NCBI RefSeq assembly: GCF_030345075.1
Contig: NZ_CP128361.1
Span: forward strand, 186,001-250,000
Length of the DNA: 64,000 nucleotides
DNA from: Solwaraspora sp. WMMA2065
Lineage (GTDB): Bacteria; Actinomycetota; Actinomycetes; Mycobacteriales; Micromonosporaceae
Direction: 5' to 3'
Under the pieces are notes generated by a model, which made no database searches, had not been told where the DNA came from, and was given only the letters and a program-made list of their open reading frames with translations. Below are positions 1-7,911 of the stretch, in pieces. How positions within the stretch are numbered: position 1 is the stretch's first letter; every line of letters begins with the position of its first letter. The position numbers were made by a program, and so were the translations under genes.

Positions 1-237
1 CGTATCCCGGGGATCGTGTCGTTCGACCTGGGCGACGCCGAGCGGGTCGGCCGGTTCCTGACCGCGTCGAAACTGGTGTCGGCGGCCACGTCGTTCGGTG
101 GTCTGCACACGGCCGCCGACCGGCGGGCCCAGTGGGGCGACGACACCTCACCGGGCTTCGTCCGACTCTCCTGCGGCATAGAGGACACTGTGGACCTGGT
201 ACGCGACGTCGTCGCCGCCCTGGATGCCACCAACTGA
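1..237 (+). CDS. Cys/Met-metabolism PLP-dependent enzyme, C-terminal end (partial)
   Basis: The reading frame is open from the first base, so only the last 78 codons of the gene are in the window. The tail has the pattern typical of the cystathionine gamma-synthase/gamma-lyase family: a small-domain stretch with TSFGG, followed by FVRLSCGIEDTVDLVRD and an alanine-rich final helix. These enzymes act in the cytoplasm in transsulfuration or related sulfur amino acid steps. The PLP lysine and substrate residues lie upstream, so the exact reaction cannot be told. It points rightward and is the last core gene before the decayed island at 238-3700. Confidence 0.75.
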   Translation, partial: RIPGIVSFDLGDAERVGRFLTASKLVSAATSFGGLHTAADRRAQWGDDTSPGFVRLSCGIEDTVDLVRDVVAALDATN

Positions 238-399
238 GTCGCCATGGCAGTTATTGGCTCGGACTCGGCGGCCTACTGGTAGATGCATCGCGGTTCGGTT
301 AGGCGGTGCGGGTTGGTGTCAAGAGATATGTAAGGCCCTGATCGTTAAACGGGCCATCTCCAAGTACAACGCCTGCGGACCCGATATGGACCGCGTCAG

Positions 400-669
400 C
401 TACCGGACCACGATCGACATCACGATCATGACCAGCCCCTTGACACCACCCACACCGCCCAACTGAAACAGCGATGGTATTGGCTGATGCCGGACCGGCA
501 GGACCCGGGCAGCGATGTCCGCCTGGTAAACGGCGAAGTTCAAGCCACTGTCCGGCATACCGTCCGTGTTCGGCGCACCGTCGTAGTCGTATGACCGCCG
601 CAAGATCTTGTACCGGCCGGCGCACTTGTGGGAACCACTCCCAAACTCCGATGAGGAGGTACGGCAGCG
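400..669 (-). pseudogene. Remnant of a DyP-type peroxidase C-terminus
   Basis: This is a short leftward open frame without a credible start. Its middle reads HKCAGRYKILRRSYDYDG, then DSGLNFAVYQADIAARVLPVR. That resembles the C-terminal part of DyP/EfeB heme peroxidases, which have R-x-L/V-R-R-G/S-Y-x-Y-D, then D-x-GL-x-F-x-x-(Y/F)Q-x-D and F-V-P-V-Q. Upstream the frame is closed by a TGA at 670-672, and downstream it ends in residues that do not match the family, so it looks like a frame-disrupted fragment. The rest of 238-700 shows no other gene. Family assignment is from motif resemblance only. Confidence 0.42.
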
Positions 670-700
670 TCACCACTGACAGCCGTTGCGTTGACCAGCA

Positions 701-1668
701 TCAACGATCACCGAAGGCGAAGGGACCGATGTCATCGACGATCTCAACGGCCAAACCCGCCTCGTGAAGATCATCGATCAAGACTTGGTCACCTGTGATC
801 AGGACAGGCGACGTCCTGGGGCCCAGCCGTCGTAAGAAGTCGACGACCGGGCGCCGGCGAGCCGCCGCCGTTACTGGCACGTCGAGGATCGCGTACCCGA
901 TACTGGCCAAGGCGTGTCGGAACGTTGCGAGTCCTGGCACGTCAGGGCAGCACAGGATACCGACGGCGGTCGAACCCCCGATCTCCGCCAACAGACGGCC
1001 GAGATCAGCGCGGGGCTGGCCACGCAGCCATGCCTGGTCGACAAGTACGACGCGGCCGGTGAGCGACTCCGGCGCCGGTAATGTGCGTGGCGTCGCTGCC
1101 CGAAGCTCGAGGTGCGGCGTACGCTCAGCTACGGCGGCGGACTCAGCCTCGGCCGCATCGACGGGCACCGGAGTCACCAGATCGAGCAGGCTAGCGCCCC
1201 CGTTTCGGTCGGCGACCAGCAGACCGCCCTCCCATTCGACGATCCGCAGAGGGATACTCGCTGGGACCAGCTTCGCGGAAGGTTCGGACGCCTGAGTCCG
1301 CGCCTGGGCCTCCCAACAGCACACCGCTCCATCGTCGCCGCCCGTCACGACCCATCTTCCGCCGGCCAACGGCAGGACGGCCTGGATGCTCGCGCCACCC
1401 AGGTGATGCCCTAGCGTCTGCTCCTTGACTGCGCTTGGCCGCTGGCCGTCGGGCAGGGACCAACGCACGAGCCGACCTGCCTGATCTCCGGTGAAAACGG
1501 CTTTGCCATCGCGAGAAAAGGCGAGCTGCTTGACGGAGTGCGGATTTCGAGAAAACTCCTGCGCAGAGCCTCCCGTCAGCTTCCAGAGCACCAGCCTGCC
1601 ATCCTCCCCGGCGGATACCGCCCGTAAGCCGAAGGGGCAGACCGCGATCCGAAGGGCTTGCCCACTGT
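701..1668 (-). pseudogene. 5'-truncated WD40-repeat protein with NYN/PIN-like C-terminal domain
   Basis: About 320 codons remain. Three WD40-type repeats come first, each ending in a W-strand (VLWKL, VRWSL, CCWEA) with SAGEDGR, TGDQAGR and TGGDDGA before it. A variable linker follows, then about 120 residues that begin VVLVDQAW and end with SPVLITGDQVLIDDLHEAGLAVEIVD. Acidic residues at the ends of strands in VVLVD, VVDFL and TGDQ, plus the G-L-x-V-E-I-V strand, recall NYN/PIN-type RNase folds. A WD40 propeller normally needs about seven blades, and the frame runs straight into the IS inverted repeat (in-frame GTG at 1681), so the N-terminus was lost when the IS junction formed. WD40 is fairly sure; the nuclease-like fold is inference. 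Confidence 0.6.
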
Positions 1669-1684
1669 AGCCTCGATCCACCGA
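1669..1684 (+). repeat. IS1380 left terminal inverted repeat
   Basis: AGCCTCGATCCACCGA is the exact reverse complement of 3343-3358. The match stops on both sides, which fixes the element ends to within a base or two. Confidence 0.8.
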
Positions 1685-1719
1685 TGAAGGTCGGACCGGC
1701 AGGACCCCGGCTATAGAAA

Positions 1720-1781
1720 GTGCCCTCTGAACTGGAAGGATAGGAGTTCTGACGCTTCTATCGCTCGGTTCGAGAGGGCAC
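1720..1781 (+). other. Subterminal long-stem hairpin ahead of the transposase start
   Basis: GTGCCCTCT-GAAC at 1720-1732 pairs with GTTC-G-AGAGGGCAC at 1768-1781, giving a 13-bp stem with one bulged G and a 35-nt loop. It ends 7 nt before the transposase GTG. Structures like this in IS leaders can stop outside transcription from translating the transposase; that role is inferred here. Confidence 0.5.
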
Positions 1782-1788
1782 CTCGCAG

Positions 1789-3177
1789 GTGAGAATACGC
1801 CAGGACGCGCCGGTGGTGCGCGCGACGTTCGACGATCCGAATCTGGTGTCGTGTGCCGGTCTCGTTCCGGTGATGCGCCTGGCCGAGCAGGCCGGTCTGC
1901 ATGACGCGGTCACCGACCGGGTGCGGCTGCCGACGGACAAGGGCGCGAACCCCGCCGGGAAGGTCGCCACGGTCGTGGCGGGGATGCTCGCGGGCGCGGA
2001 CAGCATCGACGACCTCGACATCGCCCGGCACGGTGGCATGCGGTCGCTGTTCGGCAGCGTGTACGCGCCGTCGACGCTCGGGTCGTTCCTGCGTACGTTC
2101 ACCCACGGGCACGTACGGCAGTTACAGGCCGCCGCCCGCGACACCCTGATCGGTCTGACCGGCCGGGCACCGATCCTGACCGGCGCCGACACCCTGTGCT
2201 TCGTGGACATCGACTCCATGCTGCGGCGGGTGTACGGCAAGCAGAAGCAGGGCATCGGGTTCGGCCACGCCAAGGTCGGCGGCTACAACGTCTACCTGCG
2301 CGGCTACAACCCCCTGGTCGCGACGCTGTCCACCCCGCTGTCCGCGCCGGTGATCGCCGCCACGAGGCTGCGGTCGGGTAACGCCGGCTCGTCCCGGGGC
2401 GCCGCCACCATGATCGCCGAGGCCATCACGACCGCCCGGGCATGCGGCGCTTCGGGGGAGATCATGGTGCGAGCGGACTCGGCGTTCTACGCCAAGACGG
2501 TGATCAGCGGCTGCCGGCGTCGTGGCGTGCGGTTCTCGGTCACCTGCCGCATCGACCCGAAGATCCGCGCCGCGTGCGACGGCATCGCCGCCGACCAGTG
2601 GGTCGACATCACCTATCCGCAGGCCGTCCGGGACGAAGACGCCGGCCGGTGGATCTCCGACGCGCAGATCGCCGAAACCACGTACACCGCGTTCGCCGGC
2701 ACCCGACACGAGGCGACCGCCCGGCTGATCGTGCGCCGCGTCCGCCGCGACGACCCGCAACAGATCCCCGGCCAGGACGAACTCCTACCGACCTACCGGT
2801 ACCACGCCGTGTTCACCGACAGCCCGTACACCCTCGTACAGGCCGAAGCCCAGCACCGGCAACACGCGATCATCGAGCAGGTCAACGCCGACCTGATCGC
2901 CGGCCCCCTCGCCCACCTGCCCTCCGGACACTTCAGCGCCAACGACGCCTGGCTGACCTGCGCCGCGATCACGCACAACCTCACCCGCGCCGCCGGACAC
3001 CTCGCCGCGGGCACCTGGTCGACCGCCAGACCCGCCACCATCCGGACCCGGATCATCACCGTCGCAGCCCGCCTCGCCCACCGGGCCCGCACCATCCACC
3101 TACACCTGCCCGAGTACTGGCCCTGGCAGGCGGCGTTCGACAACCTGTTCACCGCCGTCCAGCCGGCACCCGGCTGA
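1789..3177 (+). CDS. IS1380-family transposase
   Basis: A 462-residue DDE transposase that catalyses cut-and-paste movement of the surrounding element. Candidate catalytic acids are D140/D142 in CFVDIDSM, D230 in VRADSAFY and E363 in HAIIEQVNADL. The C-terminal block GPLAHLPSGHFSANDAWL...THNLTRAAG is characteristic of the family in actinobacteria. The GTG at 1789 is chosen because it keeps the family's start (MRIRQDAPVVRATFDDP) and lies after the subterminal hairpin. No strong ribosome binding site precedes it. Full length and no disabling mutation seen, so it is probably active. Confidence 0.88.
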   Translation: MRIRQDAPVVRATFDDPNLVSCAGLVPVMRLAEQAGLHDAVTDRVRLPTDKGANPAGKVATVVAGMLAGADSIDDLDIARHGGMRSLFGSVYAPSTLGSFLRTFTHGHVRQLQAAARDTLIGLTGRAPILTGADTLCFVDIDSMLRRVYGKQKQGIGFGHAKVGGYNVYLRGYNPLVATLSTPLSAPVIAATRLRSGNAGSSRGAATMIAEAITTARACGASGEIMVRADSAFYAKTVISGCRRRGVRFSVTCRIDPKIRAACDGIAADQWVDITYPQAVRDEDAGRWISDAQIAETTYTAFAGTRHEATARLIVRRVRRDDPQQIPGQDELLPTYRYHAVFTDSPYTLVQAEAQHRQHAIIEQVNADLIAGPLAHLPSGHFSANDAWLTCAAITHNLTRAAGHLAAGTWSTARPATIRTRIITVAARLAHRARTIHLHLPEYWPWQAAFDNLFTAVQPAPG

Positions 3178-3258
3178 CCACACCCCACCAGCCGAAACCA
3201 GGCGGCCCGACCACAGGCCACAATCCCGTTCCACCCCGAACACTCACCCTCGGAGCAA

Positions 3259-3276
3259 GCCGATCACGTGATCGGC
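3259..3276. terminator. Perfect 18-nt palindrome near the IS right end
   Basis: GCCGATCACGTGATCGGC is fully self-complementary and lies 82 nt after the transposase stop and inside the right inverted repeat. It may act as the transposase terminator; there is no T-run. Confidence 0.4.
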
Positions 3277-3342
3277 GACTCCCTCACGCCCGCCGCACCA
3301 CCCAATACAGAAATGATCGACCAACATTCAGCGGCAACCGCG

Positions 3343-3358
3343 TCGGTGGATCGAGGCT
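3343..3358 (-). repeat. IS1380 right terminal inverted repeat
   Basis: TCGGTGGATCGAGGCT mirrors 1669-1684 exactly. Confidence 0.8.
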
Positions 3359-3359
3359 G

Positions 3360-3491
3360 AGGGACGGCAGTGTGGCGCTACGGGACAGCAAGGACATGTC
3401 CGGTCCGGTGCTGCGGTTCGACCCGGGCACGTGGTCGACCTTCGTCGACGGTGTGAAGGCGGGCGGGCTCGCCTGCGCATGGCGCCGGTAG
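3360..3491 (+). pseudogene. DUF397 protein, C-terminal fragment
   Basis: The frame right after the IS reads DGSVALRDSKD, then GPVLRFDPGTWSTFVDGVK, the conserved second half of DUF397 (usual form DGSVAVRDSKD-GP-L-F-P-x-W-x-x-F). Intact members are about 60-80 residues and usually sit beside an XRE-type HTH regulator in actinomycetes. Here the first half, the start codon and any HTH partner are missing, replaced by the IS end, so this is a dead fragment. 3492-3601 holds nothing recognisable. Confidence 0.7.
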
Positions 3492-3601
3492 CCCGCCGCC
3501 CGACGAACGCGGGTCCCGGGTCCTCAGCTACTCGGCGGTTACTCCTTGCATCATCAGGAGGATCCCGGGCCGGTCAGGGCACGGTGGGCGGGTACGCAGA
3601 G

Positions 3602-3632
3602 TAGGGTCAGCCGCGTGAGCGCGAAGACGTGA
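3602..3632 (+). promoter_or_regulatory. ddl promoter -10 and leaderless 5-codon upstream frame
   Basis: TAGGGT at 3602-3607 is a strong actinobacterial -10. Seven nt later a GTG at 3615 opens a tiny frame (V-S-A-K-T) that stops at 3630-3632. The transcript would therefore start on a start codon and then run 70 nt to the ddl ribosome binding site. The tiny frame may tune ddl translation or be incidental. Confidence 0.5.
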
Positions 3633-3702
3633 ACCGCGTACCGCCGGGCTCCCCCGACCTCGCCCGGCGGGCGCGTGCAGGCCGCGAACGAAAGGCACCC
3701 CT

Positions 3703-4806
3703 GTGACCAGCCCAGCCAAGACCCGCGTCGCCATCGTCTTCGGCGGCCGCAGCACCGAGCACGCGATCTCCTGCGTCAGCGCCGGCAGCATCCTGGCCGC
3801 CCTGGACACCGACGAGTACGAGATCGTCCCGGTCGGCATCACCCGCGCCGGGCGGTGGGTGCTCACCACCGGCGACGGCAGCCAGCTGGCCATCACCGAC
3901 CGGCAACTGCCGGAGATCACCGACCGGTCCGGCTCGGCCGTGGTGCTGCCCGCCGACCCGACCGGCAACGGGATCATGGTGCTGGACCCGGCCGACGGTC
4001 CGGCCGCTGCCCTGGCCGGCGTCGACGTCGTCTTCCCGGCGCTGCACGGCGCGTACGGCGAGGACGGCACCATCCAGGGGCTGCTGGAGATGGCCGGCAT
4101 CCCGTACGTCGGGGCCGGGGTGTTCGCCTCGGCCGCCGCGATGGACAAGGAGTTCACCAAGAAGCTGGCCACCGTCGAGGGCATCCCGACCGGCCCGTAC
4201 GCGGTGCTGCGCCCCGGGGTGAGCCTCAGCGACGCCGACAAGGAGCGCCTCGGCCTGCCGGTGTTCGTCAAGCCGTCGCGGGCCGGTTCGTCGTACGGCA
4301 TCACCAAGGTCTCCGACTGGGCCGACCTGGACGCCGCCGTCGCCACCGCCCGGGAGATCGACCCGAAGGTGCTGGTCGAGGCGGCGATCGTCGGCCGTGA
4401 GGTCGAGTGCGGGGTGATCGAGGGCGAGGCCGGCGGCGGCCCCGAGGCGTCCCTGCTGGCCGAGGTACGGGTGGTCACCGACCACGAGTTCTACGACTTC
4501 GATGCCAAGTATCTCGACAGCTCCTGCGAGTACGACATCCCGGCCGGGTTGTCGGAGCAGGTCACCCGGCAGGTGCAGGACTACGCCTGCCGCACGTTCA
4601 CCGCGCTGGACTGCGCCGGGCTGGCCCGGGTCGACTTCTTCGTCACCGACGACGACCAGATCTACCTCAACGAGATCAACACCATGCCGGGGTTCACCCC
4701 GACGTCGATGTTCCCTCGGATGTGGGCGGCCGCCGGCCTGGAGTACCCGAAGCTGGTGGACCGGCTGATCCGTACCGCGCTGAGCCGGGGCACCGGGCTG
4801 CGCTGA
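3703..4806 (+). CDS. ddl: D-alanine--D-alanine ligase
   Basis: A 367-residue ATP-grasp enzyme that joins two D-alanines in the cytoplasm for peptidoglycan precursor synthesis. Visible motifs are [12 protein letters not shown] at the N-terminus, [22 protein letters not shown] for ATP, FDAKY around residues 266-270 and [18 protein letters not shown] near the end for magnesium. The AKY tyrosine is present, as expected for a D-Ala-D-Ala rather than a D-Ala-D-Lac ligase. GTG start with GAAAGG upstream. In relatives ddl follows the Cys/Met enzyme closely; here 3.4 kb of accessory DNA separates them. Confidence 0.96.
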   Translation: MTSPAKTRVAIVFGGRSTEHAISCVSAGSILAALDTDEYEIVPVGITRAGRWVLTTGDGSQLAITDRQLPEITDRSGSAVVLPADPTGNGIMVLDPADGPAAALAGVDVVFPALHGAYGEDGTIQGLLEMAGIPYVGAGVFASAAAMDKEFTKKLATVEGIPTGPYAVLRPGVSLSDADKERLGLPVFVKPSRAGSSYGITKVSDWADLDAAVATAREIDPKVLVEAAIVGREVECGVIEGEAGGGPEASLLAEVRVVTDHEFYDFDAKYLDSSCEYDIPAGLSEQVTRQVQDYACRTFTALDCAGLARVDFFVTDDDQIYLNEINTMPGFTPTSMFPRMWAAAGLEYPKLVDRLIRTALSRGTGLR

Positions 4807-4821
4807 CCGACCGCCGGGACC

Positions 4822-4851
4822 CCAGACCGGACCAGACCGGACCAGACCGGA
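4822..4851 (+). repeat. Three tandem copies of a 10-bp unit
   Basis: CCAGACCGGA occurs three times head to tail between the convergent ends of ddl and the DUF3515 gene, followed by a diverged copy. No function apparent. Confidence 0.7.
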
Positions 4852-4868
4852 TCCGGACCGGACCCGAA

Positions 4869-5555
4869 TCAGGCGCGGCAGCCGCGCGGGGCGGCGTCCG
4901 CGTCGCTGGGCACCGTCTCGATCAGCGGGTCGGCGAACGCGGTCACCCACTGGCCCGGCTCGTCGTAGGAGCCGGGCACGCTCACCCGCACCGGGATCTC
5001 CCGGTCGACGGTGGTCCAGACGGTGGCGTCGGCCTGCTCGGCGGCGTGCCAGCAGACCCCGTCCAGCGCGTACACCAGGTCGGTCGGTGGGAACTGCGCC
5101 GCCGGCACCCCGCAGGCGACGGTGATCGGCGGTTCGCCGTACGCGGCGTTCTGCTCGGCACCGTCGGTGACCCGCCGCTGCGGCAGGTCGCGCAGCGTAC
5201 CCGGTAGTTGGGAGACCAGCGCCCGGCAGACGATCTCGGCGCGTTCGTCCAGCGTCGGGGCGGCGATCTGCACCGGCGTGGTCGGCACCGGCGCGCCACC
5301 GGCGGACGTCGCCGCCGACGGGTCCGCGGCGGCCCCGGGGTCGTCGTCGGACCCGGCCGGGGCGAGCCGGCTGAACGCGGCGAGCGCCACGATCACCGTC
5401 AACGGCAACGCCACCACGGTCGCCCAGATCGCCGCCTGCCGGGTCGTCCGGTCCGGCCCACCCGGAGCCGCCGGCCTGTCCGGAGACCGTCCGTCCGGAG
5501 CCGGATCGCCGGCCGGCGACTCGGCGGCAGAGACGTCCACCTGCTCAGTCGTCAC
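4869..5555 (-). CDS. DUF3515 family membrane-anchored protein
   Basis: A 228-residue protein with a disordered N-terminus, one membrane helix (AAIWATVVALPLTVIVALAA) and an extracytoplasmic domain. That domain has the DUF3515 pattern: CRALVSQLPGTLRDLPQR, then GEPPITVACGVP, then DREIPVRVSVP. Function unknown; conserved in actinobacteria next to ddl and thiL. The GTG at 5555 is chosen because it overlaps the upstream gene's TGA by 4 nt (GTGA), which implies translational coupling; an ATG at 5573 is the alternative. It converges on ddl. Confidence 0.8.
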   Translation of the reverse strand: MTTEQVDVSAAESPAGDPAPDGRSPDRPAAPGGPDRTTRQAAIWATVVALPLTVIVALAAFSRLAPAGSDDDPGAAADPSAATSAGGAPVPTTPVQIAAPTLDERAEIVCRALVSQLPGTLRDLPQRRVTDGAEQNAAYGEPPITVACGVPAAQFPPTDLVYALDGVCWHAAEQADATVWTTVDREIPVRVSVPGSYDEPGQWVTAFADPLIETVPSDADAAPRGCRA

Positions 5556-5785
5556 AGTCGTACCACCGAACACGTCAGGGTCCGGGTGATGCCCGGCACC
5601 ATCTGGACCCGGCTGACTATCATCGTCCCGAGTTCGTCCACGGTGTGCGCCTCGGTGAGCACGACCACGTCGTACGGCCCGGTCACCGCGTCCACCCGGA
5701 CCACGCCGGAGATGTCCGCGATCGCGTCGGCGACGTCGCGTGCCTTTCCGACTTCGGTCTGGATGAGGATGTATGCCTGGACCAC
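5552..5785 (-). CDS. Stand-alone Lrp/AsnC ligand-binding domain protein
   Basis: 77 residues, only the RAM (ligand-binding, oligomerising) domain of Lrp/AsnC regulators, with no HTH. The core reads AYILIQTEVGKARDVADAI, VDAVTGPYDVVV and VPGITRTLTCSVV. Such single-domain proteins usually bind amino acids and may modulate full-length Lrp partners; the ligand cannot be told here. The GTG at 5785 has AGGAG 8 nt upstream. The gene is translationally coupled to the DUF3515 gene downstream and is divergent from thiL. Confidence 0.85.
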   Translation of the reverse strand: MVQAYILIQTEVGKARDVADAIADISGVVRVDAVTGPYDVVVLTEAHTVDELGTMIVSRVQMVPGITRTLTCSVVRL

Positions 5786-5897
5786 GACCCGACTCCTATC
5801 CGCCGCCCGGGAGCGGCTCGAACGTGAAACTACCGTACGGAGCAGGCCGGATTCATGACGGTGCCCGAGTGGAGACGACAATGATCGAGGTGGACCG

Positions 5898-6836
5898 GTG
5901 AATGTGGCACAGGCCGGTGAATTCGGGCTCATCTCCCGGGTCACCGCGCGGCTGCACCCGGGGGCCGCCACCCTGCTCGGCCCCGGCGACGACGCGGCCG
6001 TGGTGGCCGCCTCGGACGGCCGGGTGGTCGCCTCCACCGACGTGCTCGTCGAGGGCCGGCACTTCCGGCGGGACTGGTCCAGCGCCGTCGACGTCGGCCA
6101 CCGCGCCGCCGCCGCGAACCTCGCCGACATCGTGGCGATGGGGGCGGTGCCGACCGCGTTGCTGGTGGCGCTCTGCGCCCCGCCCGAGACCGACGCCGGC
6201 TGGGCCGAGGACCTGGCGGTCGGCCTGTCCGACGAGGCGGCCAAGGTCGGCGCGAGCGTGGTCGGCGGCGACATGTCGGCCAGCCCGACCCTGACCATCG
6301 CGGTGACCGCCCTCGGCGACCTGCACGGCGCCATCCCGGTGCTGCGCGGCGGCGCGCACGCCGGTGACGTGCTGGCCATCGCGGGCCGGCTCGGCTACGC
6401 CGCCGCCGGTTACACGGTGCTGTCCCGGGGCTTCCGGTCACCGAAGCTGCTCGTGGAGGCGTACCGACGCCCCGAGGTGCCGTACGCCGCCGGCCCGGCC
6501 GCCGCGAACGTCGGCGCCAGCGCCATGATCGACATCTCGGACGGGCTGATCGCCGACCTGGGCCACGTCGCCACCGCCAGCCGGATCGGTATCGACCTGC
6601 GCCGGGCCGCCTTCGAGGTGCCGCCGCAGATGCGCGACACCGCCAACGCGCTCGGCGTCGACCCGTACCAGTGGATCTTCGGCGGTGGTGACGACCACGC
6701 CCTGGCCGCGACGTTCCCCGAGGATCTGCCGCTGCCGAAGGGCTGGCGGCGGGTCGGCCACGTGGTCAAGGGCGCCGGGGTCACCGTCGACGGTCAGCCC
6801 TACCAGGGCGTCGCCGGCTGGGAACACTTCCAGTGA
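5898..6836 (+). CDS. thiL: Thiamine-monophosphate kinase
   Basis: A 312-residue cytoplasmic kinase of the PurM/ThiL family that converts thiamine phosphate to thiamine diphosphate with ATP. Metal and nucleotide motifs are in order: GPGDDAAVV, STDVLVEGRHF, NLADIVAMGA, VGGDMSAS, DISDGLIADLGH and GGGDDHAL. Length is typical. GTG start at 5898; an ATG at 5881 in another frame closes at once, so it is not the start. Confidence 0.95.
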   Translation: MNVAQAGEFGLISRVTARLHPGAATLLGPGDDAAVVAASDGRVVASTDVLVEGRHFRRDWSSAVDVGHRAAAANLADIVAMGAVPTALLVALCAPPETDAGWAEDLAVGLSDEAAKVGASVVGGDMSASPTLTIAVTALGDLHGAIPVLRGGAHAGDVLAIAGRLGYAAAGYTVLSRGFRSPKLLVEAYRRPEVPYAAGPAAANVGASAMIDISDGLIADLGHVATASRIGIDLRRAAFEVPPQMRDTANALGVDPYQWIFGGGDDHALAATFPEDLPLPKGWRRVGHVVKGAGVTVDGQPYQGVAGWEHFQ

Positions 6837-6877
6837 GGCCGCGCCGGTCACCGCTGAGCCACCGCCGGTGACCGCAC

Positions 6878-6883
6878 TACGCT
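6878..6883 (+). promoter_or_regulatory. -10 hexamer of the leaderless GNAT gene
   Basis: TACGCT lies 7 nt before the GTG at 6891, and no ribosome binding site is present. This spacing is typical of leaderless actinobacterial transcripts. Confidence 0.6.
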
Positions 6884-6890
6884 TTACCGC

Positions 6891-7385
6891 GTGACTGATC
6901 TGCTTCAGACCGGCGTCGAGATCCGCCGGGTCCGCTACACCGACGCGGTGGCGCAACGCCTGGTGGCCGCCGCCATGGCCGATCTGGGTGCCCGCTACGG
7001 CGGCACCGGCGACGACACCCCGGTCGACCCGGCCCACTTCGACCCGCCCGGCGGTGCCTTCCTGATCGCCCACCTGGACGGGGCGCCGGCCGGCTGCGCC
7101 GGCTGGCGCAGCCATGGCAGCTCCGGCGAGGACGCCGAGCTGAAGCGGATGTACGTCGCCGACGCCGCACGCGGTCGCGGGGTGGCCCGCGCGCTGCTGG
7201 CCGCCGTCGAACGCTCTGCCGCCGGCCAGGGCCGCCGCCGGGTCATCCTGGAGTGCGGCGACAAGCAGCCCGAGGCGATCGCGCTCTACAGCAGCTGCGG
7301 GTACGCCCGGATCCCGAACTTCGGCTACTACCGGGACTCGCCGGGCTGCCTGTCCTTCGGCCGGGTGCTCAGCGCCGACTCGTGA
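6891..7385 (+). CDS. GNAT family N-acetyltransferase
   Basis: 164 residues. The acetyl-CoA binding motif A is clear: ELKRMYVADAARGRGVARALLAAVE, followed by CGDKQPEAIALYSSCGYARIPNFGYY, the usual motif B and C-terminal tail. It transfers an acetyl group from acetyl-CoA to an unknown small molecule or protein. A leaderless start is likely. It sits between thiL and the convergent rpmB, without functional hints from context. Confidence 0.88.
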   Translation: MTDLLQTGVEIRRVRYTDAVAQRLVAAAMADLGARYGGTGDDTPVDPAHFDPPGGAFLIAHLDGAPAGCAGWRSHGSSGEDAELKRMYVADAARGRGVARALLAAVERSAAGQGRRRVILECGDKQPEAIALYSSCGYARIPNFGYYRDSPGCLSFGRVLSADS

Positions 7386-7421
7386 CGGGTGCTCACCGCC
7401 CGACTGGTGACCGTACACAGT

Positions 7422-7453
7422 CAGCCGCCGGACCCGATCGGGTCCGGCGGCTG
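7422..7453. terminator. Bidirectional terminator between the GNAT gene and rpmB
   Basis: A perfect 32-nt palindrome (CAGCCGCCGGACCC, then GATC, then its complement) lies between two convergent genes. GC-rich hairpins without a T-run are common terminators in actinobacteria. Confidence 0.75.
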
Positions 7454-7484
7454 CGCTGAAACGTCGAGGTCGTGGGCGGCGCGG

Positions 7485-7679
7485 TCAGGCGCCCCGGACC
7501 ACCTTGCCGGCCTTGAGGCAGGAGGTGCAGGCATTCACCTTGCGGGTGTTGCCGCCACCGGCCGGGGTGCGAACGGTCTGGATGTTCGGGTTCCAACGGC
7601 GGTTGGTCTTCTTCTTCGACCACGGCACGTTGTGACCGAAGCCCGGCCCTTTGCCACAGACGTCGCACACGCTAGCCAC
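7485..7679 (-). CDS. rpmB: 50S ribosomal protein L28
   Basis: 64 residues, the normal length. It starts MASVCDVCGKGPGFGHNV and contains NRRWNPNIQTV, typical of L28. Cysteine pairs C-x2-C near the start and C-x2-C near the end form a probable zinc site, so this is the zinc-binding paralogue type. It is part of the large ribosomal subunit. Relatives have it in the same place beside the FakA-like gene, divergently arranged. Confidence 0.96.
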   Translation of the reverse strand: MASVCDVCGKGPGFGHNVPWSKKKTNRRWNPNIQTVRTPAGGGNTRKVNACTSCLKAGKVVRGA

Positions 7680-7898
7680 GGGATACTCCTGGGGATTTGT
7701 CGTTCATCAGGTCGCCGGTCGCCGGGACACACCACGCCCAGACAACCTGGCCAGGCTACCCGATCGACCACCCGGGCGGCCAATCGCCCCGGCCCGACCG
7801 TCCCGATGCCGCCGCCCGGCCGGATCGGGTCGTCTCCGCGCGCCGACCGCCCGGCCCGCACCCGGGTCGTCTTCACGGCGGCTGTCGGCGCGCGCCAG

Positions 7899-7904
7899 TA
7901 GGCT
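7899..7904 (+). promoter_or_regulatory. -10 hexamer of the leaderless fakA-like gene
   Basis: TAGGCT precedes the GTG at 7912 by exactly 7 nt; there is no ribosome binding site. This supports 7912 over longer in-frame extensions. Confidence 0.65.
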
Positions 7905-7911
7905 CATCGCC

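Larger units (their letters stand above)
1669..3358 (+). mobile_element. IS1380-family insertion sequence
   Basis: The element is 1,690 bp, bounded by exact 16-bp inverted repeats (1669-1684 and 3343-3358), with one transposase gene filling most of it. The size and the transposase match the IS1380 family. No 4-bp direct repeat is visible just outside the ends (CTGT on the left, GAGG on the right). The left flank is a WD40 gene missing its 5' end and the right flank is a DUF397 gene missing its 5' end, so the two flanks were not originally contiguous. The element itself looks intact. Confidence 0.8.
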
